The notes beneath the pieces were generated by a model, which was not told the DNA's origin, made no database searches, and saw nothing but the letters and a program-made list of their open reading frames with translations. Below, piece after piece: positions 8,206 through 17,927 of a DNA stretch of 64,000 bases. Each line of letters begins with the position of its first letter. Position 1 is the first letter of the stretch. Origin of the DNA: Bacillus amyloliquefaciens DSM 7 = ATCC 23350 (GTDB lineage: Bacteria > Bacillota > Bacilli > Bacillales > Bacillaceae). The stretch covers positions 2,041,001-2,105,000 of the forward strand of contig NC_014551.1 of assembly GCF_000196735.1 (NCBI RefSeq), read 5' to 3'. The position numbers were made by a program, and so were the translations under genes.

Positions 8206-10130
8206 TGTCGATTTACTTCTATCACTTGTTTTGTTTCATTTATGATCCGGGAAATAAAATCACTCACACTCTCTTCAAATGTGTTTTCCTGCCCGTATTG
8301 TCTTACGTGTACAGTATGATGACGGCACTCTTGATCCCCCACAACAGCAATATACGGTATTTTTTTCATTTGTGCTTCTCTGATTTTATAGCCGAGTTTT
8401 TCATCCCGCTGATCAAGCTCAGCACGGATGCCCGCTTTCTTCATCTGCCGGTGCACCTGTTCTGCGCAGTCCCGGTGTGCGGTGTTTGACACGGGGATGA
8501 TTTTTGCCTGTACCGGAGCGAGCCATAAAGGGAACGCTCCCCCGTAATGTTCGGTAATGATTCCGAGGAATCTGTCGAGAGATCCGAATACTGCCCGGTG
8601 AATGACAACAGGACGCACTTTTTGGTTTTTTTCATCAATATATGTTAAATCAAATTTCTCCGGCATTTGAAAATCCAGCTGGACAGTGGCGCATTGATGG
8701 CTTCGGTTCAGCGCATCTTTTATATGAATATCAATTTTCGGTCCGTAAAATGCGCCATCCCCCCGGTTAAACCGAAAATCATATCCCTGTTCTTTTAATA
8801 CTCTTTCTAATGCGCTCTCAGCCCGGTCCCACAAGTGTTCGCTTCCCATGTAATCTTCCGGTCTCGTTGACAGCTCAATATCATAGGAAAAACCAAATGC
8901 GGTGTACACCTCGTGAATCAGCTGCAGCGCTGAAGCGATTTCACTCTCGATCTGCTCCGGCGTTACAAAAATGTGTGCGTCATCCTGGCAGAAAGACCTG
9001 ACGCGGAGGAGGCCATTGAGCGCCCCGCTGAATTCGTGGCGGTGCACCTGGCCGAACTCAGCCATCCGAATCGGAAGTTCCCGATAAGAACGAAGCCTTT
9101 CTTTAAAAATGAGCATGTGGCCGGGGCAGTTCATCGGCTTTAACGCGAAGCGCTGTTGATCGGCTTCAGAGAAATACATATTCTCTTTATAATGATCCCA
9201 ATGGCCGGATTGCTCCCACAAACGCTGATTCATCATCATAGGGGTGCGCACTTCCTGATAATGATAGGCATCCTGCTTTGAACGCAGAAATGATTCAAGC
9301 GTATTTCGGATGAACTGACCGTTCGGCAGATAAAAAGGCATACCCGGCGCTTCTTCTGAAAACATAAAAAGTTGTAATTCCGCTCCCAATTTCCGATGAT
9401 TTCTCTTCTCAGCCTCTTTCAACAGCTGAAAATGCCTGTTCAGCTCCTTTTTTGAAGCAAAGGCCTTTCCATAGATTCGCTGCATCATTTTTTGATTGCT
9501 GTCGCCGCGCCAATAAGCCCCTGATACATGAGTGAGCGAAAAAGCTTTTATCTGTCCGACAGACGCCAAGTGCGGTCCCCGGCATAAATCCACGAATTCG
9601 CTCTGACGGTATATACTGACTGTATCAGTCTGCGGAATATCTGCTAAGAGCTCGAGCTTCAGCGGATCGTGCGCAAACAGCTGCTCTGCCTCTTCTCTGG
9701 AGATTTCTTCTCTAGTGATTTTCGGATTTTCTGAAATAATCCGGTTCATTTCTTTCTCAATGACGGGCAAATCTTTTTCAGTAATCGTATCATCCATATC
9801 AAAATCATAATAAAACCCATTTTCTATAACGGGACCGATTCCTAAACAGACCTTCGGATACAGACGTTTTACAGCTTGCGCCAATACGTGCGCTGCTGTG
9901 TGTCTCATCACTTCCAGTCCTTCTTCAGACTGAAAGCTGCACAGTTCAATTTCAGCGTCTTCATGGATGCTTCTTCCAAGGTCATATAACGATCCGTTTA
10001 CCTTGCCGGCTGCTGACGTCTTTTTCAAACCCGGACTGATGGATTGGGCAATCTCTTCTAACGTAATGCCTTTCTCGTATTCTTTTTGTTTCCCGTTAGG
10101 AAAAGTAATCACAATATATGGTTTCTTCAC
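8202..10130 (-). CDS. thrZ: Threonyl-tRNA synthetase, inducible ThrZ type
   Basis: 642 residues with the full bacterial layout: TGS domain (about 1-65), editing domain with HTAAHVLAQAVKRLYP and CRGPH, class II catalytic core with CPGHMLIFKER and MAEFGQVHRHEFSGAL, and the C-terminal anticodon-binding domain (LAPVQAKIIPVS onward). It charges tRNA-Thr. Sequence and single T-box leader suggest the thrZ paralogue rather than thrS. In B. subtilis 168 thrZ sits elsewhere and has, from general knowledge, three tandem T-boxes, so both the location and the leader differ here. Confidence 0.88.
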   Translation of the reverse strand: MKKPYIVITFPNGKQKEYEKGITLEEIAQSISPGLKKTSAAGKVNGSLYDLGRSIHEDAEIELCSFQSEEGLEVMRHTAAHVLAQAVKRLYPKVCLGIGPVIENGFYYDFDMDDTITEKDLPVIEKEMNRIISENPKITREEISREEAEQLFAHDPLKLELLADIPQTDTVSIYRQSEFVDLCRGPHLASVGQIKAFSLTHVSGAYWRGDSNQKMMQRIYGKAFASKKELNRHFQLLKEAEKRNHRKLGAELQLFMFSEEAPGMPFYLPNGQFIRNTLESFLRSKQDAYHYQEVRTPMMMNQRLWEQSGHWDHYKENMYFSEADQQRFALKPMNCPGHMLIFKERLRSYRELPIRMAEFGQVHRHEFSGALNGLLRVRSFCQDDAHIFVTPEQIESEIASALQLIHEVYTAFGFSYDIELSTRPEDYMGSEHLWDRAESALERVLKEQGYDFRFNRGDGAFYGPKIDIHIKDALNRSHQCATVQLDFQMPEKFDLTYIDEKNQKVRPVVIHRAVFGSLDRFLGIITEHYGGAFPLWLAPVQAKIIPVSNTAHRDCAEQVHRQMKKAGIRAELDQRDEKLGYKIREAQMKKIPYIAVVGDQECRHHTVHVRQYGQENTFEESVSDFISRIINETKQVIEVNRH

Positions 10131-10149
10131 GGTCTGATCTCTCCTTTAT

Positions 10150-10435
10150 TTTTGATAAAAATAAAAACACACTCATCCCAAAGCAAGGGACGAGTGTGTG
10201 TCAGACCCGCGGTTCCACCCAAATTCCCGTCACTTCAAGTGACGGCTCATTTTTGCCGTAACGCGGCTATACGGTATCGGCTGCTTTCGTTCACCGATAC
10301 AGCTCAAAAGGCGGTAAGCTCATTCTTCGTGCCGGGAAGGTCTCAGCCGCGCCCTCCCTCTCTGTATGCCGGTTAGAATGACTCATGTCCTTATCATTGC
10401 AGATTCTTTATCAGAAAAAACTTTCTTTTATTATA
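10150..10435 (-). promoter_or_regulatory. T-box riboswitch leader of thrZ
   Basis: The T-box sequence GGGTGGAACCGCG is read on the minus strand at about 10207-10219. The competing terminator is the pair of CACACTC/GAGTGTG arms at 10163-10200, followed by a T run. A stem I region extends to about 10410, and TATAAT lies at 10430-10435. Uncharged tRNA-Thr is expected to stabilise the antiterminator. Only one T-box copy is seen. Confidence 0.85.
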
Positions 10436-10513
10436 CATAAATTTTCGGAAAAAGAAAGTTTTTTTGAAAAATATCGGTAAGAAAAGGTTGGCGTCTACAG
10501 CTTTCCGGTTTTC

Positions 10514-10669
10514 TCATCTTCCGTTCTGTAATGCTTTTAATCCATTCAGCAGTTCTTCAAACGCCGTAAATGAATGATATCTTCATATCTCTGACTGCTG
10601 ATTGATTTCTATGAAAATAATCTCTCCAAGCTGTAAAACGAAATTCCATTTGTTATCCTCCATTTCCAT
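10514..10669 (-). pseudogene. Broken small gene with an in-frame TGA
   Basis: A 52-codon frame begins MEMEDNKWNFVLQLGEIIF and ends EELLNGLKALQNGR, interrupted by one TGA at codon 29. Both sides read as sensible protein in the same frame, so this looks like a small conserved Bacillus gene inactivated by one substitution. I do not recognise the family. The ribosome site is weak. Confidence 0.4.
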
Positions 10670-10721
10670 CATGTTACCCTTATATGACCAACGCAGGAAG
10701 AAAGAGGTTTCGTTTCAATGC

Positions 10722-10752
10722 AAAAAACCGGCTGATTCCAGCCGGTTTTATA
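10722..10752 (-). terminator. Terminator of gltB
   Basis: AACCGGCTG-attc-CAGCCGGTT hairpin followed on the minus strand by a T run. Confidence 0.85.
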
Positions 10753-10767
10753 AATAATCCCCTTTGT

Positions 10768-12249
10768 TTACGGTAAAACAGTGCTCCCCATTAAATAACT
10801 GTCGACTTCGCGCGCTGCTTCCCGGCCTTCATTAATCGCCCATACAATCAGGCTTTGGCCCCTTCTCGCATCCCCTGCGGCGAAAACGCCGTCAACATTC
10901 GTTTTATAATCCCCATATGCTGCCTGTATTTTATGATTTGCCGAATCGACACCGAACTGTTTCAATAATGGCTGTTCGGTTCCTTCAAAACCGATGGCGA
11001 TGAACACCAGCTGAGCAGGCCATACTTTTTCCGTTCCCGGCAGTTCATGAAACTCGTACTTTCCGAATTCATTTCTTACTTTTTCCATTTGAACGGTGTG
11101 AATCTCTTTTAAGCGGCCCTGTTTATCGGCCACCATTTTTGTCGTCTGAATTGAATATTCTCTCGGGTCTTTGCCGAACTTTGCCTGCGCTTCTTCATAG
11201 GCGTATTCAAGGGTAAAGACGTGCGGCTGTTCAGGCCACATATTGTCGTTCGTGCGCGTCTGCGGAAGCTTAGGATGTTTCCCGAACTGGTGCACACTGC
11301 GCGCTTTTTGGCGCAGGGCGGTTGCTACGCAGTCAGCTCCTGTATCCCCGCCGCCGATCACGATGACATCTTTCCCTTTAGCGTCTATAAATTGTTTATC
11401 TTTGAAATTAGAATCTAAATAGCTTTTCGTCGCCAATGTTAAATAGTCCATTGCGTAATGAACGCCTTTTGCGTCCCGGCCTTCAATCAGCAGATTGCGC
11501 TGTTTTTGGGCGCCTGTGCACAAAATGACGGCATCAAATTGTTCTTTGAGCTCATCAGCTGTTATGTCTACGCCGATTTCGGTATTTGTCACAAAATTTA
11601 TGCCTTCCTGCGTCAAAAGTTTAATCCGGCGTTCGACGACATTTTTCTCAAGCTTCATGCTCGGAATGCCGTACATCAGCAGGCCGCCGGCTCTGTCAGC
11701 ACGCTCATAGACCGTCACGGAATGTCCCGCTTGGTTCAGCTGATCAGCGCTTGCCAGACCTGCCGGGCCTGAACCGACGATTGCGACTTTCTTTCCTGTG
11801 CGTTTCGCAGGAATTCTCGGCTGAATCCATCCGTTTTCAAAACCTTTGTCAATGATCGTCCGCTCGATGTTTTTAATTGAAACAGCCGGATCTGAAATGG
11901 CCAGCGTACAAGATCCTTCACAAGGAGCGGGACAGACCCGCCCTGTGAATTCAGGAAAGTTATTCGTTTTCAGAAGACGCTCCAATGCTTCTTTCCAGCG
12001 CCCCCGATAGACGAGATCATTCCATTCCGGGATCAGATTGTAAATCGGGCACCCGGATGTAAAACCGTTGATATCAGCGCCGATTTGGCAAAACGGTGTG
12101 CCGCAATCCATACACCGTGACCCCTGCCGCTTGGACGCTTCATCTGAAAATGGAGCCGAATATTCTTTCCAATCTTTTAAGCGAGTGAGAGGGTCCCGCT
12201 CAGCCGGTTTTTCTCGTTTTTCTTCCATGAATCCAGTTGGTTTCCCCAT
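10768..12249 (-). CDS. gltB: Glutamate synthase small subunit (GltB)
   Basis: 493 residues. The N-terminal part carries the cysteine clusters for two 4Fe-4S centres ([10 protein letters not shown], then CPIYN, and CPAPCEGSC). FAD and NADPH dinucleotide folds follow ([17 protein letters not shown] near 150 and [13 protein letters not shown] near 300). It passes electrons from NADPH to the large subunit. It lies 16 bases downstream of gltA in one operon, with ribosome site aaaggggagag. In B. subtilis the operon is activated by GltC and repressed by TnrA. Confidence 0.95.
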   Translation of the reverse strand: MGKPTGFMEEKREKPAERDPLTRLKDWKEYSAPFSDEASKRQGSRCMDCGTPFCQIGADINGFTSGCPIYNLIPEWNDLVYRGRWKEALERLLKTNNFPEFTGRVCPAPCEGSCTLAISDPAVSIKNIERTIIDKGFENGWIQPRIPAKRTGKKVAIVGSGPAGLASADQLNQAGHSVTVYERADRAGGLLMYGIPSMKLEKNVVERRIKLLTQEGINFVTNTEIGVDITADELKEQFDAVILCTGAQKQRNLLIEGRDAKGVHYAMDYLTLATKSYLDSNFKDKQFIDAKGKDVIVIGGGDTGADCVATALRQKARSVHQFGKHPKLPQTRTNDNMWPEQPHVFTLEYAYEEAQAKFGKDPREYSIQTTKMVADKQGRLKEIHTVQMEKVRNEFGKYEFHELPGTEKVWPAQLVFIAIGFEGTEQPLLKQFGVDSANHKIQAAYGDYKTNVDGVFAAGDARRGQSLIVWAINEGREAAREVDSYLMGSTVLP

Positions 12250-12265
12250 GTTCCTCTCCCCTTTC

Positions 12266-15200
12266 TTACTGCACTACCGCTTGTTTTTGATCTTTGGCCG
12301 GCGTTTGCTGAGCCTTTGTATTGGCTTCAAAAGCATACATAATTGCGTCTTCTTCTGATAAACCCGCCGCTTTTTGTTCTTCGATGCTGAGGAGCATTTG
12401 TTTATAGTTTTTCGGAATGACTTTGATAAAGGTTTGTACGGCTTCTTCCCAATTGTCCAGGAGACCTGCTGCTTTTTTGCTGTTTGTCAGCGCCGAATGC
12501 CGTTTCACCATCTCTTTCACTTCTTTGATCTCCGTCTCATCCGTCAGTTTTTCAAATGAAATCATTTCTGTATTGCGTTTGCGTTTAAATGCCTTGGCAT
12601 CATCACAGAGGACGTATGCGATACCGCCTGACATCCCCGCTCCGAAGTTTTTGCCGACCTCACCGAGGACGACAACCCGGCCGCCTGTCATGTATTCACA
12701 GCCGTGGTCCCCGATGCCTTCAACAACGACATTGACACCGCTGTTGCGGACTGCAAAACGTTCACCGGCACGCCCGTTAATGTAAGCTTCTCCGCTTGTT
12801 GCCCCGTAAAAGGCGACGTTCCCGATAATAACGTTATCATGTGTTTCACAATTGAAGGCATCAGGTGCTTTTACGATAATTTTTCCGCCTGACAGCCCTT
12901 TTCCTACGTAGTCATTTGAATCGCCATTCAAATGAAGCGTCATCCCTTTAGGGACAAATGCCCCGAAACTCTGGCCTGCTGACCCTGTGAAATGAAGTCT
13001 GATCGTATCATCCGGCAGTCCTTCCGCTCCGTAGCGTTTAGAAATTTCGCTTCCCGTCACGGTTCCGGCTACGCGATTTGTATTATTGATCTTGATGTCA
13101 GCTTCCGCTTCCTGACCGGCTTCAATTGCAGCCTGCACTGCCGGAAGAATATCCGTCATATCAAGCGACTGGTCGATTTTATGGTTTTGCGCCGTGCGGA
13201 AAGTGCGAATGCCTTCAGGCTGATACAGCAGCGTGGATAAATCAAGCTGCCCCGCTTTCCAATGCGCTTTTGTACGTTCACTGACACGAAGAACGTCAGT
13301 ACGGCCGATCATTTCATCAAGCGTTTTAAACCCTAACTGCGCCATATATTCACGCACTTCTTCCGCGACAAACAGCATGTAGTTTACGATATGGTCAGGA
13401 TCGCCCATGAATTTTTTCCGAAGCTCCGGATTTTGCGTCGCGACCCCTACAGGACATGTATCTAAATGGCAGGCGCGCATCATGACGCAGCCGAGAACGA
13501 CGAGCGGCGCTGTCGCAAAGCCGAATTCCTCCGCTCCTAGCAAGGCGGCCATCACGACATCACGCCCTGTCATCAGCTTACCGTCCGTTTCCAATACCAC
13601 GCGATCCCGTAAACCGTTCAGCATCAGCGTTTGATGAGCTTCTGCAAGACCCAGCTCCCACGGGAGACCGGTATGTTTAATACTCGTTTTCGGGGAAGCA
13701 CCCGTTCCGCCATCGTATCCGCTGATGACAATGACATCTGCGGTGCCTTTTGCCACACCGGCTGCAATAGTGCCGACGCCGGCCTTTGATACGAGCTTGA
13801 CACTGATTCGCGCGTTTCGATTGGCATTTTTCAAATCATGAATCAGCTGCGCCAGATCTTCAATTGAATAAATGTCATGGTGAGGAGGCGGTGAAATCAG
13901 CCCGACACCAGGTGTAGAACCGCGGACATCCGCGACCCAAGGATATACTTTGTTGCCCGGAAGCTGGCCGCCTTCTCCCGGCTTCGCTCCTTGCGCCATT
14001 TTGATCTGCAATTCATCCGCATTGACGAGATAATGGCTCTTTACCCCGAAACGGCCGGATGCGATCTGTTTAATCGCACTTCTTCTGTCGTCACCATTTT
14101 CATCCGGAGCAAAACGTTTCGGGTCTTCGCCGCCTTCTCCGCTGTTGCTTTTTCCGCCAAGCCGGTTCATCGCTATCGCCAAAGCCTCGTGGGCTTCCTT
14201 GCTTAATGAACCGAATGACATCGCCCCTGTTTTAAAACGTTTCACGATGGACGCAGCTGATTCAACTTCTTCTAATTTCAAAGGTTTGCGGTCTTCTTGG
14301 AAGGCGAACAGATTGCGTAAAAATCCGATTCGTTCTTCATCCGCTACATGAGAATACTGCTTAAACAGGCTGTAATCATTCTTGCGGCACGCCCATTGCA
14401 GAGTATGGATGGTTTTCGGATTGAAAGCGTGATGCTCTCCTCCGTTTCGCCATTGGAATTCACTTCCCGGCTCAAGCGTTTGGCTGTAATCATCCTTATA
14501 TGCCGCTTGATGACGCTGTTTAGCTTCTTGCGCGATAGTTTCGATATCGATTCCGCCAAGCTGGGATGCAGTCCCTGTAAAGTATTTGGCGATCACATCT
14601 TCACCAATGCCGACCGCTTCAAAAATTTGCGCGCCTCTGTAACTTTGCACAGTTGAAATCCCCATTTTTGACATCACTTTAACGACGCCTTCTGTCACAC
14701 TCTTTCCGTATTTGCTGACTGCTTCTTCATACGGAATGTCAAGCCGGCCTTCATCGATTTCCTGCTTATACGTAGCGTAAGTCAAATACGGGTTGACAGC
14801 ATCGGCCCCATATCCGATGAGAGCCGCAAAGTGATGAACTTCACGCGCTTCGCCTGATTCAACGATAATGCTTGCTTTTGTACGCAGGCCTTGGCGGATC
14901 AAATGCTGATGCAGCGCACTGACAGCCAAAAGCGGAGGAATCGGGTACAATTCTTTACTCATTGCTCTGTCAGATAAAATTAACAGAGATACACCTTGCT
15001 TGATCGCTTTTTCCGCCTGTTGAAACAAATCCTTCAGGCCTTTCTCAAGATCATCGGAAAACAGCGTGCGGATGTTCTGGCTCTTAATATCTGGATGCAC
15101 AAGTGTTTTCAGCGCATTAAACTGTTCATTTGATAATACAGGAGTGTACAGTTTTATGCGGCGTGCATTTCTTTCATTCGGATGCAGCAGATCGCCTTCA

Positions 15201-16825
15201 GCTCCCAGCCAGGTTACCGTAGACGTCACAAGCTGCTCGCGGATCGCGTCAATCGGCGGGTTTGTGACTTGCGCAAACAGCTGTTTAAAGTAATGAAACA
15301 GTGATTGGGCGCGGTCGGATAAAACGGCGAGCGGCGCGTCATTTCCCATGGAGCCGAGCGGGTCCTTGCCTTCTTTAATAATAGGAATTAAATATTTCTG
15401 AATATCTTCATACGTATAGCCAAACGCCTTTTGACGGACGAGAAGATCATCAAATTGTTCCTCTTCCCGAATTTCCGGATCAGGATTCACTTGAACCAAT
15501 TCTTCTTCAAGCCATTTTTGATACGGGAATTCATTGGCGATTTCTGTTTTCACTTCTTCATCTGAAATAATCCGGCCTTCCTCTAAGTCAATAAGGAGCA
15601 TTTTCCCAGGTTCCAGGCGTTTTTTATGAAGAATGTTCTCCTGCTCCACTTCAATAACACCGACCTCAGATGAGAAAATAATATGGTCATCTTTTGTCAC
15701 ATAGTAACGCGCCGGGCGCAGGCCGTTACGGTCAAGGATGGCGCCGATTTGTTTTCCGTCCGTAAATGAAATGGCGGTCGGTCCGTCCCACGGCTCCATT
15801 AAAGAGCTGTGATATTCATAAAAAGCCCGTTTCGCTTTAGACATGTGAGTGTTTTCCGTCCATGGTTCCGGAATCAGCATCATTGCCGTATGTGCCGGTT
15901 TCCGCCCTGCCATCACGAAAAATTCAAACGCGTTATCAAGGATGGATGAGTCACTGCCCTCGGCATTTAAAATCGGCAGCACTTTATGAAGATCGTCTCC
16001 GAAGCTTTCTGAAACGAATTGCTGCTCTCTCGCTCTCATCCAATTGATATTGCCACGGAGCGTATTGATTTCTCCGTTATGGATCAGATAGCGGTTCGGA
16101 TGGGCCCGTTCCCAGGTAGGAAAGGTATTCGTGCTGAACCGTGAATGCACGAGTGAAAATGCAGATACGAATGTCTCATCCTGCAAATCCAAATAAAACG
16201 CGTCAACCTGCTCAGGCGTTAACAAACCCTTATAAACAATAGTCTGGCTTGACAGGCTTGCGAAGTAAAAATCAAGCTGTTCTTGAATGCCCCAATTTTC
16301 CGCCTGTTTCCGGATGACATACAGTTTGCGTTCAAAAGCTAGGCTGTCCTGCAAATCGTTTGCGGCACCGATGAATACTTGGCGAACATACGGGCAAGTA
16401 CTTTGTGCCACTGTTCCGATTTTTCCGACATTAACAGGGACGGTTCTCCAGCCGAGCACGGTCTGTCCTTCCTGCTCAATGAATGTATTCACCTGTTTTT
16501 CTATCTTTTTTCTTTCTTCTTCATTTTGCGAGAAAAAGACCATTCCTACCCCGTAACGGCCTTTTTCCGGCAGCTTCATTTCTCCGCACTCTGTCTTAAA
16601 AAAAGCATCAGGGATCTGAACCATCAGGCCGGCGCCGTCACCCGTATTCGGGTCACTGCCCTGCCCTCCTCTGTGATCCAGCTGGCAAAGCATCTGCAGT
16701 CCTTTTTTGACAATGTCATGTGAAGGTTTCCCTTTTAAATGGGCATACAAGCCGATTCCGCATGCATCATGCTCAAATTCCGGACGGTAGAGACCTTGTG
16801 CTTTCGGCATTTGATTGTAAGTCAT
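12266..16825 (-). CDS. gltA: Glutamate synthase large subunit (GltA)
   Basis: 1519 residues. A short propeptide precedes Cys22 in HDACGIG, the amidotransferase nucleophile that releases ammonia from glutamine. The central and FMN-binding synthase domains follow, with GGEDPKRF and a 3Fe-4S motif (CHLDTCPVGVATQ). The C-terminal GXGXG beta-helix domain starts near residue 1230. It makes two glutamates from glutamine and 2-oxoglutarate. It is first in the gltAB operon and divergent from its activator gltC, with ribosome site gggggagagg. Confidence 0.96.
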   Translation of the reverse strand: MTYNQMPKAQGLYRPEFEHDACGIGLYAHLKGKPSHDIVKKGLQMLCQLDHRGGQGSDPNTGDGAGLMVQIPDAFFKTECGEMKLPEKGRYGVGMVFFSQNEEERKKIEKQVNTFIEQEGQTVLGWRTVPVNVGKIGTVAQSTCPYVRQVFIGAANDLQDSLAFERKLYVIRKQAENWGIQEQLDFYFASLSSQTIVYKGLLTPEQVDAFYLDLQDETFVSAFSLVHSRFSTNTFPTWERAHPNRYLIHNGEINTLRGNINWMRAREQQFVSESFGDDLHKVLPILNAEGSDSSILDNAFEFFVMAGRKPAHTAMMLIPEPWTENTHMSKAKRAFYEYHSSLMEPWDGPTAISFTDGKQIGAILDRNGLRPARYYVTKDDHIIFSSEVGVIEVEQENILHKKRLEPGKMLLIDLEEGRIISDEEVKTEIANEFPYQKWLEEELVQVNPDPEIREEEQFDDLLVRQKAFGYTYEDIQKYLIPIIKEGKDPLGSMGNDAPLAVLSDRAQSLFHYFKQLFAQVTNPPIDAIREQLVTSTVTWLGAEGDLLHPNERNARRIKLYTPVLSNEQFNALKTLVHPDIKSQNIRTLFSDDLEKGLKDLFQQAEKAIKQGVSLLILSDRAMSKELYPIPPLLAVSALHQHLIRQGLRTKASIIVESGEAREVHHFAALIGYGADAVNPYLTYATYKQEIDEGRLDIPYEEAVSKYGKSVTEGVVKVMSKMGISTVQSYRGAQIFEAVGIGEDVIAKYFTGTASQLGGIDIETIAQEAKQRHQAAYKDDYSQTLEPGSEFQWRNGGEHHAFNPKTIHTLQWACRKNDYSLFKQYSHVADEERIGFLRNLFAFQEDRKPLKLEEVESAASIVKRFKTGAMSFGSLSKEAHEALAIAMNRLGGKSNSGEGGEDPKRFAPDENGDDRRSAIKQIASGRFGVKSHYLVNADELQIKMAQGAKPGEGGQLPGNKVYPWVADVRGSTPGVGLISPPPHHDIYSIEDLAQLIHDLKNANRNARISVKLVSKAGVGTIAAGVAKGTADVIVISGYDGGTGASPKTSIKHTGLPWELGLAEAHQTLMLNGLRDRVVLETDGKLMTGRDVVMAALLGAEEFGFATAPLVVLGCVMMRACHLDTCPVGVATQNPELRKKFMGDPDHIVNYMLFVAEEVREYMAQLGFKTLDEMIGRTDVLRVSERTKAHWKAGQLDLSTLLYQPEGIRTFRTAQNHKIDQSLDMTDILPAVQAAIEAGQEAEADIKINNTNRVAGTVTGSEISKRYGAEGLPDDTIRLHFTGSAGQSFGAFVPKGMTLHLNGDSNDYVGKGLSGGKIIVKAPDAFNCETHDNVIIGNVAFYGATSGEAYINGRAGERFAVRNSGVNVVVEGIGDHGCEYMTGGRVVVLGEVGKNFGAGMSGGIAYVLCDDAKAFKRKRNTEMISFEKLTDETEIKEVKEMVKRHSALTNSKKAAGLLDNWEEAVQTFIKVIPKNYKQMLLSIEEQKAAGLSEEDAIMYAFEANTKAQQTPAKDQKQAVVQ

Positions 16826-16938
16826 AATTCCTCTCCCCCGATCAGTTTCCGTTAATTATCGGTCATAAAATCTGACAACTTTAAATTAATTGTAAGTTTT
16901 CAAAACAATATAAACAATATATAATTTAGATCAAATAC

Positions 16939-16953
16939 ATCTCAAAATGAGAT
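16939..16953. promoter_or_regulatory. GltC box I in the gltA-gltC intergenic region
   Basis: ATCTCAAAATGAGAT is a perfect dyad between the divergent genes. It is the known GltC target type in B. subtilis, used for autorepression and gltAB activation. Confidence 0.8.
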
Positions 16954-16970
16954 AGATGGGTGTGGACGCA

Positions 16971-17873
16971 ATGGAATTACGCCAGCTTCGGTATTTTATG
17001 GAGGTAGCAGAACGGGAACATGTGTCAGAAGCGGCTGATCATCTGCATGTCGCACAATCCGCCATCAGCAGGCAGATTGCAAATCTTGAAGAAGAGCTGA
17101 GGGTCACTTTATTTGAACGGGAAGGCAGAAATATTAAATTAACGCCGATCGGCAAACAATTTTTAGAACATGTTAAAACGGCAATGAAAGCAATTGATTA
17201 CGCGAAGGAACAAATCGATGAATACCTTGACCCGAATCGCGGAACCGTCAAAATAGGATTTCCGACGAGCCTTGCGAGCCAGCTATTACCGACGGTGATT
17301 TCGGCATTTAAAGAGGAATACCCGAATGTCGAGTTTTTGCTCCGCCAAGGATCTTATAAGTTTTTAATTGAAGCCGTAAGAAACAGGGATATAGATGCGG
17401 CGCTGCTCGGCCCCGTTCCGACGGAATTTCCCGACATAACAGGCAATATCTTATTCACGGAAAAGATTTACGCGCTTGTTCCGCTGCATCATCCGCTTGC
17501 AAAACAGAAAAATATCCATTTAATTGATCTGCGCGGTGACCAATTTGTTTTATTTCCTGAAGGATTTATTCTCCGCAACATGGCAATTGACGCTTGCAGA
17601 CAAGCCGGCTTTGCGCCGCTAGTATCAACGGAGGGCGAGGATTTAGATGCCATTAAAGGATTAGTCTCCGCCGGGATGGGAGTTACTCTATTACCTGAAA
17701 GCACTTTTGCAGAAATCACACCTCGGTTCACGGTCAAAATTCCCATTGAATTTCCTCAAGTGAAGCGCACCGTAGGCATTATTAGACCAAAAAACAGAGA
17801 ACTGGCTCCATCTGCGAATGATTTCTATCATTTTGTCATTCAATTTTTCTCCAAACTTGAACAATATCAATAA
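16971..17873 (+). CDS. gltC: LysR-type activator GltC
   Basis: 300 residues from the ATG at 16971, matching the B. subtilis start MELRQLRYF; the frame is open five codons further up. Winged HTH at residues 1-60 (EAADHLHVAQSAISRQIANLE), then the periplasmic-binding-like effector domain. GltC activates gltAB in response to the 2-oxoglutarate/glutamate balance and represses its own gene. The ATG lies 17 bases past the dyad, so binding there would cover its own promoter region. Confidence 0.94.
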   Translation: MELRQLRYFMEVAEREHVSEAADHLHVAQSAISRQIANLEEELRVTLFEREGRNIKLTPIGKQFLEHVKTAMKAIDYAKEQIDEYLDPNRGTVKIGFPTSLASQLLPTVISAFKEEYPNVEFLLRQGSYKFLIEAVRNRDIDAALLGPVPTEFPDITGNILFTEKIYALVPLHHPLAKQKNIHLIDLRGDQFVLFPEGFILRNMAIDACRQAGFAPLVSTEGEDLDAIKGLVSAGMGVTLLPESTFAEITPRFTVKIPIEFPQVKRTVGIIRPKNRELAPSANDFYHFVIQFFSKLEQYQ

Positions 17874-17875
17874 AA

Positions 17876-17909
17876 CCCGGGCTTCAAAACGAAGCCTCGG
17901 GCTTTTTTA
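17876..17909. terminator. Terminator between gltC and proJ
   Basis: CCCGGGCTTC and GAAGCCTCGGG arms followed by a T run on the plus strand. It lies between converging genes. Confidence 0.8.
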
Positions 17910-17927
17910 TGTTTATATTGAATTTTG

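Noticed and set aside
12374..16723. Many plus-strand frames opposite gltA
   Set aside because: All are shadows of the long gltA reading frame with no signals of their own.
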